Source of the DNA: Scedosporium boydii
Taxonomy: Eukaryota; Ascomycota; Sordariomycetes; Microascales; Microascaceae
DNA: 64,000 nucleotides
NCBI GenBank assembly: GCA_002221725.1
Contig: NJFT01000039.1
Location: 1 to 64,000 of the forward strand
Direction of reading: 5' to 3'
Of this stretch, positions 11,806 through 22,602 are shown piece by piece (position 1 is the stretch's first letter; every line of letters begins with the position of its first letter). The translations under genes were made by a program, and so were the position numbers. The notes beneath the pieces are model-generated. The model did no database searches, had not been told where the DNA came from, and was given only the letters and a program-made list of their open reading frames with translations.

Positions 11806-13607
11806 GGTTGTTGAGGAATGCGAGTAGAGGGAATAAGGGTTAGGGGGAGAGAAAGAGAAGGGAAAACAGGTGGTATAGTCTATAGAGTCATAGGAAAAGA
11901 TGAAGATAAATAAATCAGATGAAACTTGCTATGCTGGGTGGGATTATTAGGATTAAGAGAAGGAGTTGGGCCGTTGTCCAAGTTGTAGGTTTGGTCGCGT
12001 TGGCATGAGGAATTGTCGGGACGACGAGTTGGTCGAATGTGACCAGATTGCCTTGTGATCAAAACGCAAGATTTCGGCAACGTTGAATCCAGGCTTGTGC
12101 TGTGTGTCTGTTAATAGTATAACTGTGTCTGTCTGTTAGCGTGCTGGAATTGATATTAGTGCCGAGCAGTGCGGTCTGTTGGGAGCTGGACCATTGACAC
12201 CTCAAGCTGCCAACTGTACTAATCCGCCAGCAGTCCTCGGGCCCTGAGGCCAAAAATGCACCTTCGTCTGAATTTTGAGTTTAGATTTGTTTCTGATTAT
12301 GTCAGCAAAATCTTAGGTAACACAGTCGAGCAATTTGGGCATTGTCCTTTGAGAAAAGAGAAGCGAGTCCAGAGCCCTCAACACGAGGAGATTAAAAAGC
12401 GGCCGAATATTGCCTGGGGAGAGATGTACTTTCGCACATCCTCCTACGCGTTCGCTCTCTGCGCTGTAGCTATGGGTTCGGCCAATTCAGCCGAGTTACC
12501 ATCATGGAGCTTGAAGTTCCTGGTTCCGCCGTCGATCTGCAACCTTCGACGTAAATCCTTCAAGACTTACTTCGCAGCATAAGTAGGAAGAACCGAAGAG
12601 CTCTTACAAGCGAGAAGCTCCGCCATAATTCTTTGTCAGTTCACTCAAAATACCGTGCTGCCATTCACGTACCCCTCAACGAACCGCTTCAGACCCTCTA
12701 CCCAACCGTCGCAAATGGCCCATTTAGATTCTAGACCACGGCAAAGCTGCCCGGCCCAGCCAGAATGCTCCATTGCAGGAAAATAGTTTAGCCATGGCGC
12801 AGCCCGCGGGAAGATGCAGGCGCGGAGATCATGTACCTCAGATCGGACTTGGAGAATCTCCTGCAGGGATTCATGCTCTTCGACTTCGGGTTCGCGTTGC
12901 ACAAGCAGCACGGCCATCCTAACATCGATGAGGGTGTAGGAGAAGCTCACACAATAGATCATCTTGCCTCCTTTTCCATCTGTGCTCCGACTCGACCTCG
13001 ACTTGTACTTTTGGGTTACTTCCTCTCCACGCAAGTTGAAACTCTCGGGCGAGGTTAACGGGACTAGGTTCGGCAAGATAGAACCCTAGCCTCCGCCGAG
13101 ACTCCAGCCCGTCCCAACGCATCGATGCCGTTGCCAAGTCGAGACAAAGCGCAAGTGCCGACAGAGGTCCAGACCCTTTTTCCCTCTCTAGAACCAGGCC
13201 GGAGATCAATCAAGCGAGCAAGACATTATGTAAACTCGGCGACTTCGCACAAATGCAAGACTCCAAGAACGTAACTTTGAACGAATCGAACCACTTGCAC
13301 CGAGTGGTCCTCCCGAATGAATTATCGAAAGGGACCCCAAAAGGGCCCAAGCGATGACGGCTCCGGCCAGACGATCCGGATCAACGTTGGATCCCAAGTT
13401 GTCTGGAGAGTCTAGACTCGTAGACTCAAAGTTCTAGCTAGAAACACTTAAAAAGGGCCCTTTCCCCCATCGCCAAACCGCCAACCCACTTCCAATCACC
13501 TATTTCTTCTTCTCCTCTTTACTTGCTTGACCATACATCGACTTTTCCCCCATCAACTTGTGCAACTTCCCCCAGTTAAACCAGATATAAATACCAGCCT
13601 GCCCAAA
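11806..13607. other. spacer between SEY1 and the dienelactone hydrolase gene
   Basis: Both neighbours are transcribed away from this 1.8-kb stretch, so it should hold two promoters. CT-rich sequence at 13500-13590 precedes the hydrolase start. The only protein-like content is the disrupted minus-strand frame listed at 12645-13209. Confidence 0.5.
12645..13209 (-). pseudogene. possible decayed or unrecognised protein-coding fragment
   Basis: Two overlapping minus-strand frames are protein-like in succession. One reads from about 13209 to 13060 (ATASMRWDGLESRRRLGF). The other reads from about 13060 down to a stop at 12645 (ACIFPRAAPWLNYFP, then GWVEGLKRFVEGYVNG). A change of frame near 13040-13075 separates them, and I see no clean intron there. 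I recognise no family. It may be a relic, an exon of a divergent gene, or chance; the call is weak. Confidence 0.2.
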
Positions 13608-14990
13608 ATGCTCTTCACCGAAACCCACGTCGACGTCACCACCGTCGCAAACGGCAAGGAGACTCCCATGCGTAAGCCCTCTCTAATAACCTACCTACCT
13701 CCGACTCCGGAACTTCCCCCAAGCAGCAGAGCTCTTCCAAGTCTCGAGCTCTCCCGTGCCCCACCAACTAACCTCCTCGACCAGGGATCTTCGTCTTCAC
13801 CCCGACGGTGCCCCAGTATCCCAACGCGTAAGAATACCAATTGCCATCAATCGAATTCTTTTAATTGTCTTAAATTCTGATTATATCGCAGTAAATTCCC
13901 CGGCGTCCTCCTCTTCAGTGAAATCTACCAAGGTGAGAGAGCTCTAGAACCTAAAGGAAAGCGGGGTTCATTTTACCCCTCATCACCAAAGACTGGGGGC
14001 AGCCAAGCTTCAACTGGGGGCCAAGCTTATACCCCCCGCATCGTAAACCACAGCCCAGTGAGCTTACGATCCCCGTAACAATCTAGTCTCCGGCCCCGTC
14101 GCCCGATTCGCCCGCCTCATCGCCGGCTACGGATACATCGTCGCCGCCCCAAGCTCCTACCATGACTTCACCGGCCCGGACCCCCTTCCCTATGACGGGC
14201 CCGGAACGGACCAGGGTAACGAGTGGAAGATCACAAAGGTAAATAACCACTAAACCTCCAATTATAAACGCCACCATTTCTAACAATGTCCAGACTCTCG
14301 AATCCTACGATGAAGATGTCAAGAAAACTGTAGATTACCTCCTCACCCATCCGAACTGCAACGGCCGCATCGGCGCCACCGGCATGTGTCTCGGCGGCCA
14401 TCTCGCCGTCCGCTCAGCCGTAAGTCCTCCTCCCCTCCCCGGCCAAACCCCCCCAAAAATGCGCCTTAAAAATTATTTGAAAAAAGAAAAAGAAGAAAAA
14501 GGGAGAGACATGGGAAAAAGAAGAAAAAAGAAAGATCTATTTTCTAAAATCCCCCCTCCAGCTCGACCCCCGCATCTCCGCCGTCGTCTCCTTCTTCGGC
14601 ACCGACATCCACTGCCGCTCCCTCGGCCCTCACACCGCTCGCAATTCCTCCCCGCAAACCATCCCCTCCTCCAACCACACCCTCGACCGCCTCCCCGAGC
14701 TCCGCTCCGCCGAATTCGCCCTCATCTTCGGCGTCCAGGACACCCACGTGCCCCCCGAGGGCCGCGACCTCATCCGCGCCAAGTTCCGCGAGGCCGGGCT
14801 CGTCACCAGCTTTTACGAGTTTGCTTGGGCCCAGCACGCCTTTATCAGGGATGAGTTGAGCAAGGGCAGGTATGATCCGCAGATTACAAAGGTTTGCTTC
14901 GAGGTTTTGTTGGAGCTTTTTGGGAGGGTTTTGAAGACCGAGGTTGGAGAGAGGGATGTTACGCCGAAGAAGTTGGAGCATGTTTGTTAA
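13608..14990 (+). CDS. dienelactone hydrolase-family protein
   Basis: Six exons: 13608-13671, 13785-13827, 13892-13932, 14087-14238, 14294-14419 and 14562-14990; 284 residues. The alpha/beta-hydrolase fold of the family is clear. The nucleophile elbow GATGMCLGGHLA gives Cys132, and Asp202 (FGVQDTHVP) with His234 (WAQHAFIRD) complete the Cys-Asp-His triad of dienelactone hydrolases. Family members hydrolyse dienelactone in aromatic-ring degradation, but many fungal paralogues have unknown substrates, so the substrate here is open. No signal peptide is seen, so it is probably cytosolic. Small early exons (64, 43 and 41 nt) are unusual among its neighbours; each splice restores the family-like strand sequence (IFVFTPTVPQYP, then KFPGVLLFSEIYQ). 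The 3' end of the last exon shifts to G/T-ending codons. Confidence 0.88.
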
Positions 14991-15468
14991 GGGACGGTTG
15001 TATCCCCTAGGACGATGAAGTAGATGGGGTGGGTTAGGATCGAGGCGACGAAACGTCGTCTTGAGCCGAGGAAACCATCCAATTGTGTGAGAGTGGAATA
15101 GAAGGAAAAAAAATGTGAATAAAAACCAAGTCTAAGTACGGCTTTAGATGGACCTCATATATACTTTTTTACACTCATGCCAAACTTCGATCCCATTGAT
15201 GCCCCAGTATTCCATCTCCAGCTTCATTACAGTCCCAGGATAACCAACCAGCTTGTCGAGCCATCTTGTTGCAGCCCGGGGTCTCCCAATATATCCCATA
15301 CAAAAATATGCAAAACTGTCATTCCGTTTGTTTTTATATTTTCCCTCTCCAGATTCATTCCATGCATTGAGGTCCATTTGGGCCATCAGTCTAATTGTTG
15401 TAAACCATCCTCACGCAATATTTCATTAAAATAGGACAAAGGAAAAAAAAAAATTCGCCGTTACGTTT
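14991..15468. other. convergent 3' spacer
   Basis: AT-richer convergent spacer between the hydrolase and the MscS gene, with A-runs at 15105-15123 and 15441-15453. No coding signal is seen. Confidence 0.55.
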
Positions 15469-18351
15469 TTACCGCGGGGGTCCCGGGAAAGGCGGCCTCA
15501 TCTGCCCCTGCCCCTGTCCCTGCTGTGGTTGTCCCTGCTGCGGATATCCCCCAGCCAGCGGCCGCCCTTGCTGTTGCTGCTGCTGTCCGGTAGTCTGAGC
15601 CTGGTACGGCTGAGATTCCTGCACAGGACCCATAGGATAGACGGAGTACCCCGTATTGGCACCGCCCGTCACAGGCGACTGCGTGAACCCGCCCGGATTG
15701 AGTGGCGACGCCGGCGATCGCGAACCGAGCTGCGCCTCCTCATCGTACGTCCGGCGGGAACTCGTCCGCGCCATGGCGCCGCCGCTACCGGGTTGCAAGT
15801 TCGTGTTGATGCTCATCATGCGACCGCCCGCTCTAGACGAGACGGATCCCGAAGATAGACCTTCGCCGGCCTTCCGGAGGCCGCGGTTGCTGCTGTGACT
15901 CTCGCCTCGCTTCACGTGGTCGACTCCGGTCGCGTGCGAGTCACCGCCGTGATCGAAAGAAGTGCGCGTGTTGTGGTTATCGTGAGAGTGTAGCGTCTTG
16001 CTGTCTTCACGGTTGAACCAATCGTCGTGACCACCGGCGGGAGGGTGTTGTTGTTTCGACGCAGCGGCATCGGTAGACGCGTCCTCGGCGGCCGGGGTTA
16101 CCGAAGGCACCATGCGCTTAGCCTCCTTCTTATCCTCGGCCTCCTTGCGATTGTTGGCAGCATGTTCGTCACTCACGGTAACCGAGTACGACGGGTTGCC
16201 AACGCTTCCAAGAACCTCGTTGCCGCCACCAGGCCCATAGATGGGAACCTTCTTGAGAGCCTTGGCGAGGGCGCAGATGAACTTGGACCGGCGCGTGGCC
16301 CTGACGCCGTCGTTGTGCCAGTTGGACTTGTGCTTGATGACGACCTTGAGGTTGAGCTTGTCCAGGTCGCCGACGCCGCCAACACCAATGCCAAAATCGG
16401 GCTGGAAGTCCCTCGCGTTGTCCGGGTGGCGTACGAATTTTTCCATCTCGGCGCGGAGGAGCTCGACGTCCTCGAAGGTCGTGTCGTACGAGATGTTGAC
16501 GTCGATGCACTCCTTCATGGCCTTGCTTCGCGTTACGTTCTCGATCCACATGTTGTTGAGCTGGATGTTGGGCGTCTGCACGACTTGCATCTTGTCGATG
16601 CGGATGAAGACCGTGTACAGAAGCGAAATCCTCTCGACTTGAAGGGCCAGCTTTTCTCCGGCACCCTGGATATCGACCCTGTCGCCGACGTCGTAGGGAT
16701 GCTTGACGAAGAGGAAAATGCAGGAGCCGAGGAACTCTTGGGTGGTAACGGCGAAGACGAAGGACAGAGAAAGGAGCGCAGTTCCGGCTGTAGCGAGTGT
16801 AGTGATGAAGCTGCTCTGGAAGAAGGCAACTGTAGAGCACTAGTTAGCACAACGCCCGGAAAGAAGGCAAGGAAAGGACCAAAACCTACGGAAAATGAAA
16901 ATGACAATCAACAAGACGATAAAGAGAAGAACTTGGTCGAAAACCTGAAGAGCCTGGCCAATATCCTTCATACCCTCACTAATCGCCTTCCGCTCCTTTC
17001 CAATATCGACAACCTTGCGCACCATCTCTTCGAGACTGATGTCGCCATTCTCATCAACGTCAACGACGGCGAAAGCGTCCTCAGCCTGGTGACTATGCTC
17101 GGGGCCGAGCACCTCGATAATGTCGTCCAAGAGGAGACTCTCCTGGCCCTCGACGGCAAATGACATCCAGATACGCTTCCCGAGCGCCTCGGACGACTTC
17201 ACCTTCTCCAGCGCCTCGACGACGATGGAGTGTGCCGAGTTGGGGTTGAACACCTGCTTTCCTGTAATCTCCGACGCAATGTTACCAAAGACGGACGTGA
17301 CTTTGTCTCCCAGGCGGCCGACGTCACCGATGATGCGCATGGGGGCGGCAGATCCCTTCTTTTGGCGGAGCATTAGGTCGATGCTATCGTTGATGATGTA
17401 ATCCTCCTCAGCAAACTCGGGGCAGTACATGGGGAACAGGGAGCGCGAGGCATCGTAGAGGATGCCGAGCAGGCGGACCTCGTGCTTGGAATCCTTGATG
17501 CGGTTGGCGAAAGAACGTTGATGATACGAAATGCCGATGAGCTGGACGATGGCTTTTTCGGCGAGGTAGACGGCGGAGGAGACGAAGGAGGCGCCGAGGA
17601 CACGTTCGAAGTTGCGAACCCAGACAATGTCGTCATTGTTGGCCTGTTGGAAAAGGCTGCGGAAGGTGAGGAATGAGGCCAAGGCCCAGAAGAAGAAGGA
17701 GAAGGGGAGCACTAAGTTTCGAAGCACGGTGGCATATTTTCGGGTACCAGAGCTCACCACACCACAGAAGAACATGAAAAGAGCAGGCAGGAGGAAAGCG
17801 ACGAGCTTGCCGGCCCAGAGAGTAAGCCAGGAGATCTCGATCCAGAGGAAGACCTTGAAGAGGGGAGGGCCCTGGGTAGTGGTCTCCTCGCCGGCGGCAT
17901 TGGTGACGGTCTTGTTACCGACGGGCACAGAGTCCTTGTTATCGGTCAAGGGGAGCACGATCAGCGGCACGGCGAGGGCCAGACCGACAGGGACGATGTA
18001 AACCAGGTATCGCAGAGGAGGGGCGAAGTTGATGATCTTAGCGTAGAGCCTGCCCATAGCATTCAGAGACATCTCATCCGAGCCGCCGGTCCCCTGCCTA
18101 CTAGGACCCTCGGGGGCTTTCCTCCGGCCACCCTTCAAAATGCTGCGCTTCTTCTCGAGCTCGCCGGAGTCGGAGAGCGAGGCGGACCGCTGGGTTGGCT
18201 TGCGCGCCCCCGTGGAGCTGGCGCGGCTCTTGACGGTGGAAAGAGGAATGTCGTCGGGCATGTTGATGCTGTCGGACCTGGATCTGGTGGTGCCTAGAGG
18301 GACGAAACCTGAATTCCTGGGGGACAGGGTCCCGGGCATATTTAATGGCAT
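15469..18351 (-). CDS. MscS-type mechanosensitive channel with EF-hand (Msy1/Msy2-like)
   Basis: Two exons, 18351-16890 and 16829-15469; 940 residues. The fission yeast relatives Msy1 and Msy2 are ER channels that regulate Ca2+ on hypo-osmotic shock; the same role is inferred here. The Ser/Arg-rich cytosolic N-terminus (about 140 residues) is followed by several membrane segments, for example YLVYIVPVGLALAVPLIVLP and the Phe-rich VLPFSFFFWALASFLTF. An EF-hand loop DVDENGDISLEE lies near residue 430. The pore-lining MscS helix (ITTLATAGTALLSLSFVFA) and beta domain (HPYDVGDRVDIQG) come just after the intron. The C-terminal 250 residues are low-complexity, Ser/His then Gln/Gly/Pro-rich. The frame stays open upstream of 18351 without an ATG, so 18351 is taken as the start; an extra 5' exon cannot be excluded. 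Confidence 0.92.
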
Positions 18352-18800
18352 TGCAATGGTAGTTGGGGGTCGCAGCGAAACCCGTTCTTTAGTTAAAGGG
18401 GTGGCACTCTCTGTACTGCGTTCCGGAAAGCTCTGAAATGGAAGGGGGGTCGGCAAAGGACCAAGGAACGGGTCGGTAAACGTAAAGGTGGGCAATGATG
18501 TGCGCCTATAGTGTCGGATCGTCGCAGATTTTTGGGTGAAGGGGGTGCGGGAGTAATAGCAGCAGATTTATCGTATATGCGTGGGCGGTTTGGTGGTTTC
18601 CGGGTGAATTGGAGGGGGTGGGATGAAAAGAATACCAGATTCTTGTATCACAGGGCCTTGAAGCATGCAACGGTACGTCCGTCGAGGGGGGGTGAAGGTT
18701 GTGTTATCAATGTTTCGAGAACGAGTGACTGGAAGGGTGGGATAGGAAACACACAGGAACGCGGACTGGGCCGTTGGAGATGGGAGAAAGGATAAGAGAA

Positions 18801-18825
18801 AGAAGAAGAAGAAGAAGAAGAAGAA
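18801..18825. repeat. (AGA)n microsatellite
   Basis: Eight AGA units in tandem, about 450 bp upstream of the MscS start. On the transcribed (minus) strand this is a TCT-rich tract, a common element of fungal promoters and leaders. Confidence 0.9.
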
Positions 18826-20252
18826 ACACAAACGAGGGGATCCCAAATATCAAAGAAGGGACTTTTTAGAGAGAGACTATGGAGGGGGGGAGGATAAAGA
18901 TGAAAAGGGTGGGGTGGAAGTGTGGAGGAAGAACAATGAAGGATCAGGAAAAGGAATGGAGGTTGTCGATCGAGAAACAAAGATCTCGGTCATACGGTGA
19001 CATGTCTCGTGCTACAAGCTACAAGGGTGGACCAAGGGTGGACATTTCGAATCCGAATGCTGGGTGTGGTCTTTGAGCTCAAGCTTGGATCGATGTCGAA
19101 TTTTCAGGACCCATTTTGTTCCCCAATGACTCCAATGGTGGCTCCTTCCCAGTGACGAATTCGACGAACCCGAACCATGGACATGCGAACGCTTTGAGTG
19201 GACTTATCCTTGCGTGTACTAGTACTATTTTCATGTGGGAAGTCCCCGCCCCTGCCATGATTTCAGCCATCCGGTGCGTTCAGGCGCGGTTGGTACCTTG
19301 CAGGGCCGGGGTTTGAAGGAAGTACGAAGTAGCGTGCCCCGTTTGGTCCTGTCTTCGCTCGTGTCGTGAGGCGGCGTGGATCCCAGGAGGATTCGTGGAG
19401 AGCGACGCCTGCTAGCTGCCCTAGTCGTTTGTCGGTACTCGGTACTTTTTAAACGTGTCCCACACCGCGACCCAGCGCTCCCTACAAAGTACAAAGTACA
19501 TCGTGACTAGCCATGAATATTGGACCCTTCAATCCAACGCTGAGTACGAAGTAGTCTTGGTGTAGGCCCCAGATGCCAGCTGACAAACGACCAAATTAAT
19601 TGGTACTCATAGTCCAAAGCAGCACGCCGGATCGGGACCATGAAGTAACGAAAGTATAAACTATCTATAGAAATCTACCTAGACTAAAAGTCATCTATAG
19701 TATCGGACCGTGGAGCATAATGGAGTATATTGCCACCTCCTGACGCCAACTTCGTAGCTGGCCCAATACGGTGGAACCCGGAGTCCCAAGTCAAAAGTAG
19801 TTGACGAAGGAAAAAAGCACAGTTGATGGAACAGTGGCCAAACCCGTCAAATCTTCGCCGCCAGCATCCCGCTAATGCCCTCCCAAAACACCAACGGTCT
19901 AACACAACTGCGCTACTCTAGCGACGTGCGTGTCGAGGATCAAGATCACGGCAGCGTCTGCCCAGGCCAAGAGAGACCCATCAGTTGGACTCCCGAACTC
20001 CCGTCCAATAGTACCGGGACTTCTCCACCCCGTGCCGATTCGGGCGAAGACTCCTCCTTGACAGGGGCAAACCAAACATTTCTAGCTGCAGTTTCTCTTT
20101 TCTTCTCCTGGTTTCATCCTCGCCCTACCGATTCCTGGGCCGCTCTATCATTGGGCGAAACACGCACTCCAGCTCCCCACTCTCGGGCCTGGGTATTTCT
20201 CGAGCCCCTGAAATCTGCACTGAAGCCACGGCCCTATGGTGGCGGTCTACAA

Positions 20253-20300
20253 TTTTTTTTTTTTTCTTTCTTTCTTTCTTCTTTTCTATTCTTTTTTTTC
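20253..20300. repeat. pyrimidine (T/C) tract
   Basis: A run of 35 uninterrupted pyrimidines (20253-20287), including TTTC repeats, followed by more T-rich sequence. It is low-complexity with no gene attached. Confidence 0.85.
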
Positions 20301-20403
20301 CAGGCCGTTCCTGAGGACGAACGCAATGTTGTTGCATGATGAGTCTGGTGCATTCCGTGGTGCAACACGGCTCTGAAGTGCCGTGACCACCTCATCTGCG
20401 GGC

Positions 20404-20447
20404 AAAAAAAAAAAAATTAAAAAATAAAAAAATAAAAAAAAAAAAAA
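20404..20447. repeat. A/T-only low-complexity tract
   Basis: Forty-four bases made only of A with scattered T, about 150 bp downstream of the pyrimidine tract. Confidence 0.9.
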
Positions 20448-21430
20448 CGTTCAGTAGCCTCACTTCCTGACGAGACATGCATTCATCCAGACCACGCGCT
20501 CACCAATCTTTCTTCCGCTTTTTTCATGTGTCCAACCCACGAGTCCAACTCACATTTGAGTCCCCTCCTTGCTTCTTGCACCACCAAGGCTGCGTCTGGT
20601 GGAGTCGATGGCGTGGCCCTGCCATGGATAATAAGGAGAAACGATCGACGCTTCACTGGTTGTTAGCGCGTCTTGTTCCAAGGAAGCCCTTTTTTCCAAC
20701 TTGGTGCATATTATACTAATAGTTCGTTCGGCCACGACTGAATGCCACACCAGAAATAATGCTTCAACCAGATACTCTGTTGTTAAAATTAGATCTGTCA
20801 AAGCCTAATGGCATGTTTTAACTTTCTATTCAAAGAAATGCGAGCTGTCTACAGATCGATAAACGAGGGACTTGGAGGAGAAAAGAGAAAATAGAAACAA
20901 GTGAAAAGAACAAAAAGCAAATGATTCGAAAACAGAATCATGCAGAAGCCGGCGGTCACACTACTTTTTCACAATGAACAACCAGGAAGTGATCATCGAC
21001 TTAGTCTGCTCGTCTCAACACCCTTAGTCTTTTACCGTTTTGCCTGTCTCACACGCACAACATCTGCAGGATGCGAGTTGGCTGCAAGTATCAGACCCTT
21101 CATTTTATTCCAATTACTGCTCTATAGATTGCCCGTGCTTCGTGAAACATGAATCGAACTACAAGCACCGAGACGTAGCCTCATTGCTTCTTCCATCAAA
21201 CCACCAAACCCAACATCTTGGATGTCCTATTCAGCGAATATCTATAAAATGGGTTCGGTCGAGGTGGCTTGATTTGAAGACTTCAGACACCAGAGACCCT
21301 CGAGATACAAGGACTATAGTACCACAGTAGCATCACAGACCCCCCCTCCCTCCCATTAATTGAGATCTCGGGTCACTGCGTCTTATAACCCGTCATAAGA
21401 AGACAACCTTGAGGTCTTTCTTATCACCAC

Positions 21431-21446
21431 TACGAAGTACTTCGTA
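21431..21446. repeat. perfect 16-bp palindrome
   Basis: TACGAAGTACTTCGTA is its own reverse complement and consists of two overlapping inverted copies of the dispersed 9-mer TACGAAGTA. Its role is unknown. Confidence 0.85.
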
Positions 21447-22602
21447 CCACCATGAATAGCAGCGCATCCTACAGCCTCCCATGACCAGAAAAGCGGCCCC
21501 CATCCGCACCGTCGATCTTCCCTCGCCTCTTCCGACGAAGGAATGATGTGCTCTATGATCTGCAGTCTGAGAACAACCGATTCCGTTATACCCCCCGGCT
21601 TGTGAACTTTAAATCCTTAACGTGGCCGCGATTTCCGAGTTCTCATGGAGAAACAGATCTTATGTCCCCCCTTTTTAGCGACTATTTCTTTCTTAGTAGA
21701 ACGGCATATTTGAGCCCAGACGAGTTTAAATATCCTCCGTATGAACATTGGGGATCCCGCGTGAGGTAAAACCGGCGACTTCGCATTAATATCCTCCCGC
21801 CTTTTGTGCAATCTACTTTTCCTGGGCGATCGAATCAGGCTTTCATCAGGGTTCACCCGGAAGATCCCATCAAGATTTCAAAAAAGAAGATTTAGATCTA
21901 GATCTTCGGGGGCGGCAGATTCCGCGTACCCTCCTCGAATAAGAAGTCTCGCCCCCTTAGAAATCGCTATTAAAAGCACCGTGGAACTCAAAACCCACGT
22001 CTCGATGAACAAGCCTCCGCGGGGGTACCTTCGTAAGCTTGACTTGTTGATGAAGGCTATTTCCCTTGTCCTCATCCTCGTCCGGTTGCCTCACTTTACA
22101 TTCGACGAAACTTAAAAAGAAAGGGGAAAATGGAGGGTTGGTACTCAATAGTCGACCTATCTTACGTTGATTCCAAGTCTTATTCTCAGTAAATTCTGCA
22201 CCCACGCTGAGCTTCGTAAGAGGGTTGAACTTTCGATATCTCCCTCTCGAGGTTTCCGATCCTCCTCCTCAACGAAATTAGCCTTAAAAGTACGGGCCTC
22301 TAAAGGGGGGAGAAAAAAAAAGACGGAGTTTTCTCCTGTATTGGAGGGGTGTATTCCCCCAGTCCCCAAAAAATGTACTCCGTATCTCGTCCAACTTCTA
22401 AAGTGGGCTGCGAAGCCCATCCCAGATAGGATTTGCGCCTGGTGATGATTGCAGATGGTATATCACGTCCCATCTATACCAAGAAAGCCGTGACATGCCA
22501 TCCAGCCACAAACATAGCTTCATCACAGCACCGACGCCTTGTCTATACGTACCAATAGGCACCAAACAAAATCACACATCTAAACCAACTGTCCTTCACC
22601 GC

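Larger units (their letters stand above)
18352..22602. other. 4.25-kb gene-free spacer
   Basis: It runs from the MscS promoter to the 3' end of the ABP2 gene. I find no convincing exon on either strand: open frames are short, mostly start on non-ATG codons and show no family motif. It contains a GAA tract, a long pyrimidine tract, an A/T-only tract, a 16-bp palindrome at 21431-21446, a 12-bp palindrome (AGATCTAGATCT) at 21894-21905, and several 9-mers of the TACGAAGTA family. Sequence from 20.4 to 22.4 kb is noticeably more AT-rich than the flanking genes. Confidence 0.5.

Noticed and set aside
18352..18495. Upstream extension of the MscS frame starting at a TTG
   Set aside because: Nuclear genes of filamentous fungi start at ATG; the first ATG in frame is at 18351. 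The same reasoning removed GTG/TTG starts proposed for ABP2, YAK1 and the HET gene.
20253..22400. RIP-mutated transposon in the AT-richer spacer
   Set aside because: I see no terminal repeats, no transposase or reverse-transcriptase motifs and no clear TpA excess by eye; RIP indices would have to be calculated.
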